From positions 1-64,000 of the forward strand of contig JANSXF010000010.1 of NCBI GenBank assembly GCA_024743095.1: a DNA stretch of 64,000 nt, given 5' to 3'. The position numbers and the translations under genes were made by a program. The notes beneath the pieces were generated by a model, which was given only the letters and a program-made list of their open reading frames with translations, searched no databases and was not told where the DNA came from. Positions 44,061-53,393 of this stretch are shown here, one piece after another (position 1 is the stretch's first letter; every line of letters begins with the position of its first letter). This stretch comes from Flavobacteriaceae bacterium. Lineage in GTDB: Bacteria; Bacteroidota; Bacteroidia; Flavobacteriales; Flavobacteriaceae.

Positions 44061-46064
44061 TTAAAAAAGATGGTCCAAAATATCGGAAGCTACAAGATAC
44101 GGCAAAGTTACCTTTAAATTAGGGGAGCGCTCCATTTCTCGTTCAATGGCAAAGCGGGCTTCTTTGTTCCTTGCCCAGCTTCTTCGAGAGATTCCGTTGT
44201 TCACATCAAAAAACAACATCTTTTTCAATTTGTTAGCGGCTTCTTCGGAACCGTCGAGCACCATACCAAATCCACCATTGATGACTTCGCCCCAGCCAAC
44301 CCCGCCACCATTGTGGATGGAAACCCAGGTGGCCCCTCTAAAACTATCTCCAATCACATTTTGAATGGCCATATCGGCGGTGAACTTGCTACCGTCGTAA
44401 ATATTGCTGGATTCCCGGAAAGGTGAATCGGTTCCACTAACATCATGATGGTCCCGTCCCAAAACTATGGGAGCACTGATTTCTCCTTTGGCAATGGCCG
44501 TATTAAAGGCATTGGCAATTTCACTTCGTCCTTCGGCATCGGCATAAAGAATCCGAGCTTGTGAGCCTACCACCAATTTGTTGCGCTCCGCTTCCGAAAT
44601 CCATTTGATGTTGTCCTGCATTTGTTGTTGGATTTCTTCTGGAGCTTCGGATTTTATCTTTTTCATGACCTCAAGTGCAATGGCATCCGTTTTTTGGAGG
44701 TCTTTTGGGTCACCGGAGGTACAGACCCACCGGAAGGGGCCAAAGCCGTAATCGAAACACATGGGCCCCAAAATATCCTGTACGTAGGATGGATATCTAA
44801 AGTCGATCTTGTTTTTGGCCATTACATCGCCGCCCGCTCGTGAGACTTCCAACAAAAAGGCATTGCCGTAATCAAAAAAGTAGGTGCCCTTTGCGGTGTG
44901 CTTGTTGATGGCTTTGATCTGTCTTCTTAATGATTCCTGTACTTTTTGCTTGAAGGCTTCGGGATTGTCAACCATTAAATCGTTGGATTCCTCAAACGAA
45001 AGTCCAACAGGATAGTAACCGCCCGCCCAAGGGTTGTGCAACGAGGTTTGGTCGGAGCCCAGATGAATAAAAATACCCTCTTCGTAAAAACGTTCCCAAA
45101 CGTCCACCACATTGCCAATGTACGCCAAGGAAACCACTTCCTTGTTTTCAACAGCCTCTTTGGTTCGGACGGCCAGTAGGTCTAAATCCACCAACAATTC
45201 ATCCACCCAACCCTGGTCGTGACGCTTTTTTGCGGCTTCGGGGTTGACTTCCGCACAAATGGTGATTCCACCTGCAATATTTCCTGCTTTGGGCTGTGCG
45301 CCGCTCATGCCGCCGAGTCCAGCGGTCAAGAAAATCTTGCCTTTGGGGGATTCATTTTTGTCCAATACTTTCCGGAACGCATTCATGACCGTGATGGCCG
45401 TTCCATGGACTATACCTTGTGGGCCAATATACATGTAGGAACCTGCGGTCATTTGACCGTATTGGGTGACGCCAAGCGCATTGAAACGTTCCCAATCGTC
45501 GGGTTTGGAGTAATTGGGAATCATCATGCCATTGGTAACCACTACGCGTGGTGCTTCTTTGGATGACGGAAAAAGTCCCATGGGGTGGCCCGAATACATG
45601 TTCAAGGTCTGTTCCTCGGTCATTTCCGCCAAATATTTCATGGTGAGCAGGTACTGTGCCCAGCTTTGGAATACTGCTCCGTTTCCTCCGTAAGTAATCA
45701 GTTCCTCGGGGTGTTGTGCCACGGCAGGATCCAAATTATTTTGGATCATGAGCATAATGGCTGCCGCTTGATGCGTTTTGGCGGGGTATTCCGAAATAGG
45801 TCGAGCATACATTTCATAATCGGGCTTGAACCGATGCATATAAATACGACCATAGGTTTTGAGTTCCTCGGCAAATTCCGAAGCGAGCTCTTTGTGCCAA
45901 GCTTCGGGAAAATAACGTAGTGCATTTTGTATGGCCAATTTTTTCTCTTCTTTGGAAAGAATGTCTTTACGCTTTGGAGCCGGATTCCCATTTTTGGGAT
46001 AGGCTTTTTTTGCGGGAAGCTGATCGGGTATGCCTTGTAGTATCTGTTGCTGAAATTCAGTCAT
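44061..46064 (-). CDS. hutU: Urocanate hydratase
   Basis: This 667-residue enzyme is the second step of histidine breakdown, converting urocanate to imidazolonepropionate with tightly bound NAD+. The NAD-binding segment FLTAGLGGMSGAQPKAG and conserved GPQGIVHGT, GSDQTSLHNPWAGGYYPVG and ISAPIVLGRDHHDVSGTDSPFRE segments are present. It belongs to the longer form of the family (about 660 residues). It lies 11 bases after hutI. Confidence 0.97.
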   Translation of the reverse strand: MTEFQQQILQGIPDQLPAKKAYPKNGNPAPKRKDILSKEEKKLAIQNALRYFPEAWHKELASEFAEELKTYGRIYMHRFKPDYEMYARPISEYPAKTHQAAAIMLMIQNNLDPAVAQHPEELITYGGNGAVFQSWAQYLLTMKYLAEMTEEQTLNMYSGHPMGLFPSSKEAPRVVVTNGMMIPNYSKPDDWERFNALGVTQYGQMTAGSYMYIGPQGIVHGTAITVMNAFRKVLDKNESPKGKIFLTAGLGGMSGAQPKAGNIAGGITICAEVNPEAAKKRHDQGWVDELLVDLDLLAVRTKEAVENKEVVSLAYIGNVVDVWERFYEEGIFIHLGSDQTSLHNPWAGGYYPVGLSFEESNDLMVDNPEAFKQKVQESLRRQIKAINKHTAKGTYFFDYGNAFLLEVSRAGGDVMAKNKIDFRYPSYVQDILGPMCFDYGFGPFRWVCTSGDPKDLQKTDAIALEVMKKIKSEAPEEIQQQMQDNIKWISEAERNKLVVGSQARILYADAEGRSEIANAFNTAIAKGEISAPIVLGRDHHDVSGTDSPFRESSNIYDGSKFTADMAIQNVIGDSFRGATWVSIHNGGGVGWGEVINGGFGMVLDGSEEAANKLKKMLFFDVNNGISRRSWARNKEARFAIEREMERSPNLKVTLPYLVASDILDHLF

Positions 46065-46075
46065 GATTTAAAATT

Positions 46076-47302
46076 TTAGTGGATGTGAGTTCCTTTTTTC
46101 CAAACTTGACTTGGCTTTAATTGCCCTTGATGATAGGTGATTTCTTGATAGTTGTCCGTAGGGAACACCACAAAGTCTGCTAGCGCTCCTTCTTCCAATT
46201 TTCCGCGGTCCGTCAAACGTAAAGCAGCTGCTGCCCTAGAGGTGATGCCGGCCAAAACCTCGGTGTTGGAGAGTTTTTCAAAGGTTCCCAAGATGCTGGC
46301 TTGGGTCAACAGGTCGCCCATGGGAGCAGAACCTGGATTATGATCACTGGCAATGGACAAAGCGCCGCCTGCATCCAAAATTTTACGGGCAGGGGTGTAG
46401 GCACATCCCAAACCGATGGATGCCCCGGGCAATGCTGTGGCAATGGTGTTGCTCTGGGCGAGCAACTGGATTTCCTTTTCGGTACTGGCTTCCAAATGGT
46501 CGGCACTTACAGCATCAAAATCTACGGCAACTTGACTGCCACCTGTGGTAAATTGGTCTGCGTGTACGGTAATATCGAATCCCATTTCCTTTGCTTTTTG
46601 AAAATAGGGCTTGATTTCCTCCGGGGAAAAGGCACTTTCTTCCACAAAGGCATCTACACGAAGGGTTAAGTTTTCGGTTTTTATGATGGGGAACAATTCG
46701 TTGATGACCACATCCAAATAATCTTCGTTTTGATTCCAATCTTTGGGTTTCATATGTGCGGCCAAACATGTTGGGACCAAAGTTGCATTTGAGGTCTGGT
46801 TGGCCTGTTTGATGGCGCGTAGCATTTTCAACTCTTCATCAACGGAAAGACCGTAACCACTTTTCACTTCAATGGTGGTAACGCCATTCTTGAGATGTTT
46901 TTGACTTCTGGCAATGATACCTTTTACCAATTTATCTTGTGATGCTTTTCGGGTTTGGGTTACCGTATCCCAAATACCACCACCTGCCTTGGCAATCTCC
47001 AAATAGGTTTTTCCTGCATTCCGGTAGGCATAGTCACGGGCACGCGTTCCGCCAAAACAAATATGGGTATGGGAGTCAACAAAACCAGGTAGGCAAACAT
47101 GTGCTCCTTCGATATGGTGGATGTCGGTATCTTCTGATTTCAAGTTATCAAAAACACCTACTTTGAGAATTTTTCCTTCGGAAACCAAAATGCCGCCGTT
47201 TTCGATGATGGGCAGTTGCTCATCTTTGAGCGCTCCTTTTAAAGGGAGTCCCGTCATGGGAAGCAATTGGGTAAAAGGTCCTATTAAAAGTGGTTTGTTC
47301 AT
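46076..47302 (-). CDS. hutI: Imidazolonepropionase
   Basis: This 408-residue metal-dependent amidohydrolase (third step of histidine breakdown) has the metal-binding PGFVDSHTHICFGGTRARDY, then TIEVKSGYGLS and TVHADQFT, and SDHNPGSAP near the end. I chose ATG 47302, which begins one base after the hutH stop; the alternative at 47326 would overlap hutH by 23 bases and add an atypical extension. Confidence 0.95.
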   Translation of the reverse strand: MNKPLLIGPFTQLLPMTGLPLKGALKDEQLPIIENGGILVSEGKILKVGVFDNLKSEDTDIHHIEGAHVCLPGFVDSHTHICFGGTRARDYAYRNAGKTYLEIAKAGGGIWDTVTQTRKASQDKLVKGIIARSQKHLKNGVTTIEVKSGYGLSVDEELKMLRAIKQANQTSNATLVPTCLAAHMKPKDWNQNEDYLDVVINELFPIIKTENLTLRVDAFVEESAFSPEEIKPYFQKAKEMGFDITVHADQFTTGGSQVAVDFDAVSADHLEASTEKEIQLLAQSNTIATALPGASIGLGCAYTPARKILDAGGALSIASDHNPGSAPMGDLLTQASILGTFEKLSNTEVLAGITSRAAAALRLTDRGKLEEGALADFVVFPTDNYQEITYHQGQLKPSQVWKKGTHIH

Positions 47303-47303
47303 T

Positions 47304-48881
47304 TTAGTATGTTTCAAATTCATCAAGATGTGGTGCGTTCCACTTTAGCTGTTTTTCGTCCATCACATGGTCTACCAAATCAATGATTTCCTTATTTTGG
47401 ATGATTTCAATTCCTTTTTCAATATCGTCTGCAAAGACGCGGTCATTTTCTGCAAAGGCGACCTTGGTTCTCAAAAACGTATGGATTTCATCCAACAGAA
47501 TACCCGATTTTAATGGTTTTCTGTATTCGAAGGCCTGTGCTGAGGTCAATAGTTCGATGGCGAGGATTTTCTCTACATTCTCAATAATGTTGAGCGCTTT
47601 TCTACCGCTGATGGACCCCATACTCACATGGTCTTCCTGCCCCAAGGAAGTGGGAATGCTGTCGGCACTGGCGGGGAAGCATAGGCTTTTGTTCTCGCTG
47701 GCCAATGCCGCGGAAGTATATTGTAAGATCATATAGCCCGAATTGATACCTGTATTGTTCATCAATAATTTGGGAACACCTGGACTGTTGCCTTCCAGCG
47801 CCAAGTAAATGCGCCGGTCGGAGATATTTCCAATTTCTGAAGCGGCCAAAGCGGCATAATCCAAGGCCAGGGCCAAGGGTTGCCCATGGAAATTTCCACC
47901 GCTGATGGTCAGTTCATCATTTATGATGACAGGATTGTCGGTTACCGAGTTAAGTTCAATTTCCAACAATTCTTTCAAGTGAAGCCAAGCATTACGTGAT
48001 GCGCCGTGCACTTGGGGCATGCAACGCAAGGAGTAGGGGTCTTGTACCCGTTCACAATCGATGTGGTCTTCCAGAATTTCCGAACCTTGAAGCAGGGTAC
48101 GTATCCTACCGGCCACATGTTGATTGCCCTTGAAGGGGCGTAGTTCGTGCAATTCTTCAAAAAATGGTTTCATGGAACCTTGTAGTCCTTCGAGCATCAT
48201 GGCGCCGATGATATCGGCATGTCGTAAACAATGTTGTAGTTTGTATACGACCATCACCCCGTGGGCAGCGATGAATTGGGTTCCATTGATCAGGGCAAGC
48301 CCTTCTTTTGGACCCAGTTCCAAAGGTTGTAATCCGGTTTTTTGGAATAATTCCTCGGTTGGGATGATCTTTCCTTTGTATGCCACTTTTCCCAAACCTA
48401 TCAATGGCAAAAATAAATGTGAAAGTGGTGCCAAATCGCCAGAAGCTCCAACTGAACCTTGAGAGGGGACCACAGGAATGGCGTCGTTCTCCAAATGCCA
48501 AAGCATGCGTTGCAAAGTCGTTTCGGCAATGCCCGAAAAGCCTTTGGCCAAGGCATGGATTTTAAGGATCAACATGATTTTTGCCAGCTCCGTTGAAATG
48601 GGTCGTCCCACTCCTACGCTATGACTTTGCAATATATTGGATTGAAGGATTTTGGTGTCTTCCTTGGATATTCTGGTACTGCACAAAGGACCAAAGCCTG
48701 TATTGATGCCGTACACTGTATCTCCTTTTTCTACGATACGCTGCACGCGTTGGTAACTCGTATTTACATTTTTTAGGCATTGATCTGAGAAAATACCTTT
48801 TATGGTGCCATGGGCCATGCCCAAAGCTATACTTGCAGTTAGATGGTCTTCGCCAAATTGAAATGTTCGGTCTTTCAACAT
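47304..48881 (-). CDS. hutH: Histidine ammonia-lyase
   Basis: This 525-residue enzyme performs the first step, histidine to urocanate and ammonia. The Ala-Ser-Gly that forms the MIO cofactor lies at 146-148 in GSVGASGDLAPL. Other conserved segments are YGINTGFG and SGGNFHGQPLA. It is the promoter-proximal gene of the leftward hut operon, divergent from the LysR regulator gene with 75 bases between them. Confidence 0.97.
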   Translation of the reverse strand: MLKDRTFQFGEDHLTASIALGMAHGTIKGIFSDQCLKNVNTSYQRVQRIVEKGDTVYGINTGFGPLCSTRISKEDTKILQSNILQSHSVGVGRPISTELAKIMLILKIHALAKGFSGIAETTLQRMLWHLENDAIPVVPSQGSVGASGDLAPLSHLFLPLIGLGKVAYKGKIIPTEELFQKTGLQPLELGPKEGLALINGTQFIAAHGVMVVYKLQHCLRHADIIGAMMLEGLQGSMKPFFEELHELRPFKGNQHVAGRIRTLLQGSEILEDHIDCERVQDPYSLRCMPQVHGASRNAWLHLKELLEIELNSVTDNPVIINDELTISGGNFHGQPLALALDYAALAASEIGNISDRRIYLALEGNSPGVPKLLMNNTGINSGYMILQYTSAALASENKSLCFPASADSIPTSLGQEDHVSMGSISGRKALNIIENVEKILAIELLTSAQAFEYRKPLKSGILLDEIHTFLRTKVAFAENDRVFADDIEKGIEIIQNKEIIDLVDHVMDEKQLKWNAPHLDEFETY

Positions 48882-48956
48882 GCTTTTATCTTTTTTCTAA
48901 AATTAAGAAGTATGATTAATAATTGCCAATACTTATTTTTGTAACAATCAATAAGC

Positions 48957-49844
48957 ATGAATTATCAAATAGAACTTCGACATTTCATCTATTTTTTGGC
49001 CGTGGCCGAAGAACTCCATTATAGAAAGGCGGCTGAAAAATTGTTTATTTCCCAACCCGGCTTGAGTACCCAAATCAAACAAATGGAGGAGATTTTGGAT
49101 ACTCAATTGTTTGTTCGGGACAAGAAAAAGGTGAGCCTGACTCCTGCGGGGGAGTTTTTAAAAAAGGAGGTCGAGTTTATCTTAAATCATCTGGAGCAGA
49201 CCAAAAAACAGATAAAACTTATAGGAGAAGGGCAATTGGGGGAGGTGCGAATCGGTTTTTTGGGTTCGGCCATGCAAAATGTGGTGCCCAATTTATTGCT
49301 GGGATTGAAGGAAAAATACCCAACAGTCCATACCACTTTGGAGGAACTTTCCAACCGTGCCCAAATCAGTGCGATATTGGCGGACCGTTTGGACTTGGGC
49401 TTTGTGCGACTGTCACGGGTACCGAAAGGATTGGATGTGAAACCGGTTTTTGAGGACACTTTTTCTTTGGTACTGCCAGTAGGACATCCTTTGGATGAAG
49501 CCGATTTTAAGAACATCGATCAAGTGGCGAATGAAGATTTTATCCTCTTTTCCCAGGATTACAGCCCGATGTACTACGATACGGTGCTCAGTATTTGTGA
49601 GGACAGTGGATTTGTTCCCAATGTGTCGCACAAATCGGTGCATGCACAGACCATTTTCAAATTGGTGGAGAACAGATTGGGCATTGCCATTGTACCAACG
49701 ACGCTTCAATATGGGTTCCAGATGAAGGTCAAGTTCATCGAAATGAAAAGTATTAAACAACGGGCGGTGCTGAGCATGGTATGGAAGACGGATAATAGAA
49801 ACCCCGCGCTTCAAAAATGTATGGACTTGCTCATGAAATTATGA
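48957..49844 (+). CDS. LysR-family transcriptional regulator, probable hut regulator
   Basis: This 295-residue protein has an N-terminal winged helix (LRHFIYFLAVAEELHYRKAAEKLFISQPGLSTQIKQME) and a LysR substrate-binding domain from about residue 90. It is transcribed divergently from hutH, the classic arrangement for a LysR regulator of the neighbouring operon, so an activator of histidine use is likely. The ligand may be urocanate, by analogy with other hut systems; this is inference. A TATTTTTG -7 box lies at 48934-48941. Confidence 0.9.
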   Translation: MNYQIELRHFIYFLAVAEELHYRKAAEKLFISQPGLSTQIKQMEEILDTQLFVRDKKKVSLTPAGEFLKKEVEFILNHLEQTKKQIKLIGEGQLGEVRIGFLGSAMQNVVPNLLLGLKEKYPTVHTTLEELSNRAQISAILADRLDLGFVRLSRVPKGLDVKPVFEDTFSLVLPVGHPLDEADFKNIDQVANEDFILFSQDYSPMYYDTVLSICEDSGFVPNVSHKSVHAQTIFKLVENRLGIAIVPTTLQYGFQMKVKFIEMKSIKQRAVLSMVWKTDNRNPALQKCMDLLMKL

Positions 49845-49892
49845 TGACAACGTTTTGGAGCGTAACTTTGAAATTCAACTTAAAACAGTATT

Positions 49893-50447
49893 ATGATTTT
49901 TGATTTGATAAAGGAGAGGAGAAGCATTTTTCCTCAGCAATATATTGATAGGCCCATTGCCAAAGAAACTTTGGAAAAGATATTGGAAGCTGCCAATTGG
50001 GCCCCAACCCATAAAAAAACAGAACCTTGGCGCTTTAAAGTAATTACTGGGGAAAAGAAACAGGAACTTGGTATTTTCCTTTCAAACAAATATGAAGAAA
50101 CGGACGCCAATCCAAAACAAATGAAGATTAAAAAATTACAGTTCAACCCATCAAATTCAGGAGCTGTGATCGCAATTTGCATGCAAAGGGACCCAAAAGA
50201 AAGTTTGCCCGAGTGGGAGGAAATCGCTTCAACGGCCATGGCGGTACAAAACATGTGGTTGTGCTGCACCGAACTTGGGATCGGTAGTTATTGGTCTTCG
50301 CCAGGGCTCATTAAATACATGGATGAGTTCTTTGATTTGAAGGAGGGTGAAAAATGTTTGGGCTTCTTTTATATGGGGTATTTTGATGGAGAGGTCATTC
50401 CATCGGCAAGAACTCCCATGGAAAATAAAGTGGAGTGGTTTGACTAA
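49893..50447 (+). CDS. Nitroreductase-family protein
   Basis: This 184-residue FMN-binding flavoprotein has the typical start IKERRSIFPQQYIDRPI, the EAANWAPTHKKTEPWRF segment and the C-terminal LGIGSYWSSPG. It would reduce nitro or quinone-like compounds with NAD(P)H; the natural substrate is unknown. It converges on the DUF456 gene with a 4-base overlap. Confidence 0.9.
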   Translation: MIFDLIKERRSIFPQQYIDRPIAKETLEKILEAANWAPTHKKTEPWRFKVITGEKKQELGIFLSNKYEETDANPKQMKIKKLQFNPSNSGAVIAICMQRDPKESLPEWEEIASTAMAVQNMWLCCTELGIGSYWSSPGLIKYMDEFFDLKEGEKCLGFFYMGYFDGEVIPSARTPMENKVEWFD

Positions 50448-50956
50448 CTAAAGGTGAACAGGTCGCCGGCGTACTTGATTGCAATATAAACGTAAAAAAT
50501 AGCGTACAGAAGCGTAACGACAAACTTCATAAAAGTACCCGTCAAAAAACCTAAAAATGAACCAAAAGCCGCTTTCATGGCGGTTTTTTTATTGGCTTTG
50601 TTCAATAATTCACCGACCAGAGCCCCAATAAATGGCCAAATAATAATTCCCAAGGGGCCAAAAACCGGGACAAAAATAGCAACGAGCAACCCAACAATAG
50701 TGCCCCACATACCAGCTTTGCTGCCACCGAACCTTTTGGTGCCCATGGCAGGAATCACATAATCCAAAATGGTTATGGCTATCGCAATTATAAAAGTGAC
50801 ACCTAGAACCCACCAGTTGTCCGGAACAGCTTTGGTCAAGTAAAGCAATAGCAGACCAACCCAGCTAATGGGCGGACCTGGCAAAACTGGCAAAAAACTG
50901 CCCAATATCCCGACCAACATCAAAAGAAAACCTAAAATGAGCAGTGCAATATCCAT
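50444..50956 (-). CDS. DUF456 membrane protein
   Basis: This 170-residue polytopic protein is mostly hydrophobic, with about five membrane helices and the DUF456 segments FLPVLPGPPISWVGLLLLY and GSKAGMWGTIVGLLVAIF near glycine-rich turns. Function unknown. It is divergent from the blaI-like gene; the 134-base interval holds the triple operator. Confidence 0.88.
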   Translation of the reverse strand: MDIALLILGFLLMLVGILGSFLPVLPGPPISWVGLLLLYLTKAVPDNWWVLGVTFIIAIAITILDYVIPAMGTKRFGGSKAGMWGTIVGLLVAIFVPVFGPLGIIIWPFIGALVGELLNKANKKTAMKAAFGSFLGFLTGTFMKFVVTLLYAIFYVYIAIKYAGDLFTFS

Positions 50957-51018
50957 GGCTGTGTTTTACTGTTAGACAAATGTAGCGGACAATTGTTACA
51001 AACAAAACCTAATTTTTA

Positions 51019-51085
51019 AACTAAAAAATTAGTTAAAACTAAATATTTAGTTATATTTGATTCATATTGAACTAAAAAATTAGTT
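51019..51085. promoter_or_regulatory. Three palindromic operators around the blaI promoter
   Basis: Three 16-bp sites share half-sites AACTAA and TTAGTT: 51019-51034 and 51070-51085 (identical, A6-T2 centre), and 51037-51052 (perfect palindrome AACTAAATATTTAGTT). A -7 box TATATTTG at 51052-51059 sits between the second and third sites, six bases before the blaI start region. This is the expected arrangement for autorepression by the BlaI/MecI-type repressor. Confidence 0.85.
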
Positions 51086-51090
51086 GAAAA

Positions 51091-51453
51091 ATGAAACAAC
51101 TCACCAAGGCAGAAGAAGAGGTAATGCAGCTCCTTTGGAAAATTAAAAAAGGAAATGTAGCCGCAATTCTGGATGAACTCCCAGAGCCAAAACCGGCATA
51201 TAATACCGTATCCACTATTGTCAGGATTTTGCAGGACAAAGGTTTTGTATCCCATGAAAAAGTGGGCAAGGGACATGTGTACTTTCCTTTGATGAAAAAG
51301 GAAGAGTACAGCAACCAACGCTTGAACACCTTGATGGATGGATATTTCCAAGGATCATTTAGCAGCATGGTATCTTTTTTCATGAATAAAAATGATATCA
51401 GCTTGAAGGAACTCGAAGAGATTATGAAAAACATTAAAGACAAAGGGCAATGA
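51091..51453 (+). CDS. BlaI/MecI-family repressor
   Basis: This 120-residue winged-helix protein starts KQLTKAEEEVMQLLWKIKKG and carries the AYNTVSTIVRILQDKGFVSHEKVGKGHVYFPL core of BlaI/MecI proteins. It would repress its own promoter through the three palindromes just upstream and be relieved by cleavage signalled from the M56 protease that follows (4-base ATGA overlap). Confidence 0.93.
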   Translation: MKQLTKAEEEVMQLLWKIKKGNVAAILDELPEPKPAYNTVSTIVRILQDKGFVSHEKVGKGHVYFPLMKKEEYSNQRLNTLMDGYFQGSFSSMVSFFMNKNDISLKELEEIMKNIKDKGQ

Positions 51454-53366
51454 TTACCTACATATTAGAATCCTTGGCATTTCAATTGGTCTTTTTGTTG
51501 GCCTACGACCTTTTTCTAAAGAAAGAGACCTTTTTTCAATGGAACCGTGCATATCTGTTGTGTACGTTTGCTCTTTCCCTGATATTACCTTGGGTAAAGG
51601 TCCAAGCGTTCCAAACCACTATGCCACAGGGGTTGGAGACCACGACTGTATTTTTAACACAACTGAATGGTGTAGTTTTAGGTCCTGGAGTTGATGAAGC
51701 CAGTTTTTTGGAACGTATTCCATGGCCGTATTTGGTTTTGGGAGCTGGAAGCATTTTGGCTGCTTCTTGGTTTGTAATCAAACTATATCAGATAGCGAGG
51801 CTCCGCAAGAAAGGTGAGGTCAAATACTTTAAAGACTTTACCAAGATCATCGTCCCAAAAAGTGTGACCGCATTCTCATTTTTTAGGAACATTTTTATGG
51901 GAGATGGGATTCATAGGGAAAAGGAGGCCAATATTTTGGCTCACGAATTGGTACACGTAAAACAGTTGCACTCCCTTGATCTACTCTTTTTTGAGTTGTC
52001 CCGAATCATATTTTGGTTCAATCCCTTGGTATATATCTATCAGAAACGGGTGGCCGAGCTTCATGAATTTATTGCCGATGAAAAGGCAGTCAAGCAAAAC
52101 AAGGAAGCACACTTTGAAATGCTGTTGTCGGAAGCGTTCCATACGCAGAACATCAGTTTTGTCAATCAATTTTTTAATCGATCACTAATCAAAAAACGAA
52201 TAGTCATGTTACAAAAAAAGAAGTCCAAAGCCGTTTGGCAATTAAAGTATGTATTGTTGTTGCCCCTTGTATTGGGCATGTTGTTATATACGTCTTGCCA
52301 GTTGAACAAGGAAGACAATGGTCTCGAATCAGTAGATGGGGTATCCCTGGCCGTTGCCAATGAGATTCCGTTTGGAGTTATTGATGAAGTGCCTGTTTTT
52401 CCAGGCTGTGAAAATGCCGAAGATAAAAGGGCTTGTTTCCAAGAAAAAATTCAAGCACACATCCGTAAACATTTTAATTATCCTGATGAAGCACAAGCTT
52501 TTGGGATTCAAGGAAGAGTAAGTGCCATTTTTGTAATGGATGAAGAAGGGAAGGTGGTCGATATCAACATGAGAGGCCCACACGAACTGTTGGAAGAAGA
52601 AACCAAGAGAATTTTAGCTAAGTTGCCACAAATGCAACCGGGCAAACACGAAGGTAAGACGGTCAAGGTACCTTTTTCCATTCCAATAACATTCAGGCTC
52701 CAAGGGAATGATGAAAAGGAGGTCAGTAAGCAAAGAGGGGAAAGAATTGGGATTCCTTTCGCGAATGTTGATGAAGTTCCCATCTTCCCGGGATGCGAAG
52801 ATGCTGATGATAAAAAAGCTTGCTTCAATGAGCAGATTGTGAAGCATATAAAAAAGCATTTTAATTATCCAAAAAAGGCTCAAGAAATGGGTATACAAGG
52901 AAGGGTGAGTGTGATTTTTATGATTGGGAAGGATGGAATGATCACGGATATAAGAAAGCGTGGGCCACATGAGCTGTTGGAAAATGAAGCTCTCAGAATC
53001 ATAGAACGATTGCCACAAATGCAACCGGGAAAGCATGTTGGAGAAGAGGTAGAAGTATCATTTTCCATTCCAATCACCTTTCGGTTGAATGATGAAAATG
53101 ATAAAACATCGAACAATAGTACTGTGGACCATATGCAAATTGATGGCCTTCTTGTTAAAAAGAATACAAATACCGTTTATGAGGGAGTTGTAAAAGACAG
53201 TAAGTCATTGGGAATACCAGGTGTTAATATTTCCATTGAAGGTAAATCATCTGGAGTGGTGTCAGATTTCAATGGGGTTTTTTCAATTGAAGCTGAGAAA
53301 GGTGATGTTGTAAAATTCCAATACATAGGTCTTCCTGATAAATTGGTACAAATATCTAATTGGTAA
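51450..53366 (+). CDS. BlaR1-like M56 sensor peptidase with two TonB-like C-terminal repeats
   Basis: This 638-residue protein has four membrane helices in the first half (about 5-22, 33-50, 92-112 and 263-280) and an M56 zinc motif HELVH (165-169) with a third ligand likely in LHEFIADE. After the last helix come two repeats of about 115 residues (around 307-420 and 430-550), each with DEVP-FPGC, CF-E-I--HI-KHFNYP and LPQMQPGKH, related to TonB C-terminal domains, then a shortened carboxypeptidase-regulatory-like domain (575-638, GVVKDSKSLGIPGVNISIEG). The peptidase would sense an envelope signal and inactivate the upstream repressor. No beta-lactamase gene is nearby, so the signal is unknown. 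Confidence 0.88.
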   Translation: MITYILESLAFQLVFLLAYDLFLKKETFFQWNRAYLLCTFALSLILPWVKVQAFQTTMPQGLETTTVFLTQLNGVVLGPGVDEASFLERIPWPYLVLGAGSILAASWFVIKLYQIARLRKKGEVKYFKDFTKIIVPKSVTAFSFFRNIFMGDGIHREKEANILAHELVHVKQLHSLDLLFFELSRIIFWFNPLVYIYQKRVAELHEFIADEKAVKQNKEAHFEMLLSEAFHTQNISFVNQFFNRSLIKKRIVMLQKKKSKAVWQLKYVLLLPLVLGMLLYTSCQLNKEDNGLESVDGVSLAVANEIPFGVIDEVPVFPGCENAEDKRACFQEKIQAHIRKHFNYPDEAQAFGIQGRVSAIFVMDEEGKVVDINMRGPHELLEEETKRILAKLPQMQPGKHEGKTVKVPFSIPITFRLQGNDEKEVSKQRGERIGIPFANVDEVPIFPGCEDADDKKACFNEQIVKHIKKHFNYPKKAQEMGIQGRVSVIFMIGKDGMITDIRKRGPHELLENEALRIIERLPQMQPGKHVGEEVEVSFSIPITFRLNDENDKTSNNSTVDHMQIDGLLVKKNTNTVYEGVVKDSKSLGIPGVNISIEGKSSGVVSDFNGVFSIEAEKGDVVKFQYIGLPDKLVQISNW

Positions 53367-53393
53367 TCAAAAGGACTAAATCAATAGATATTG

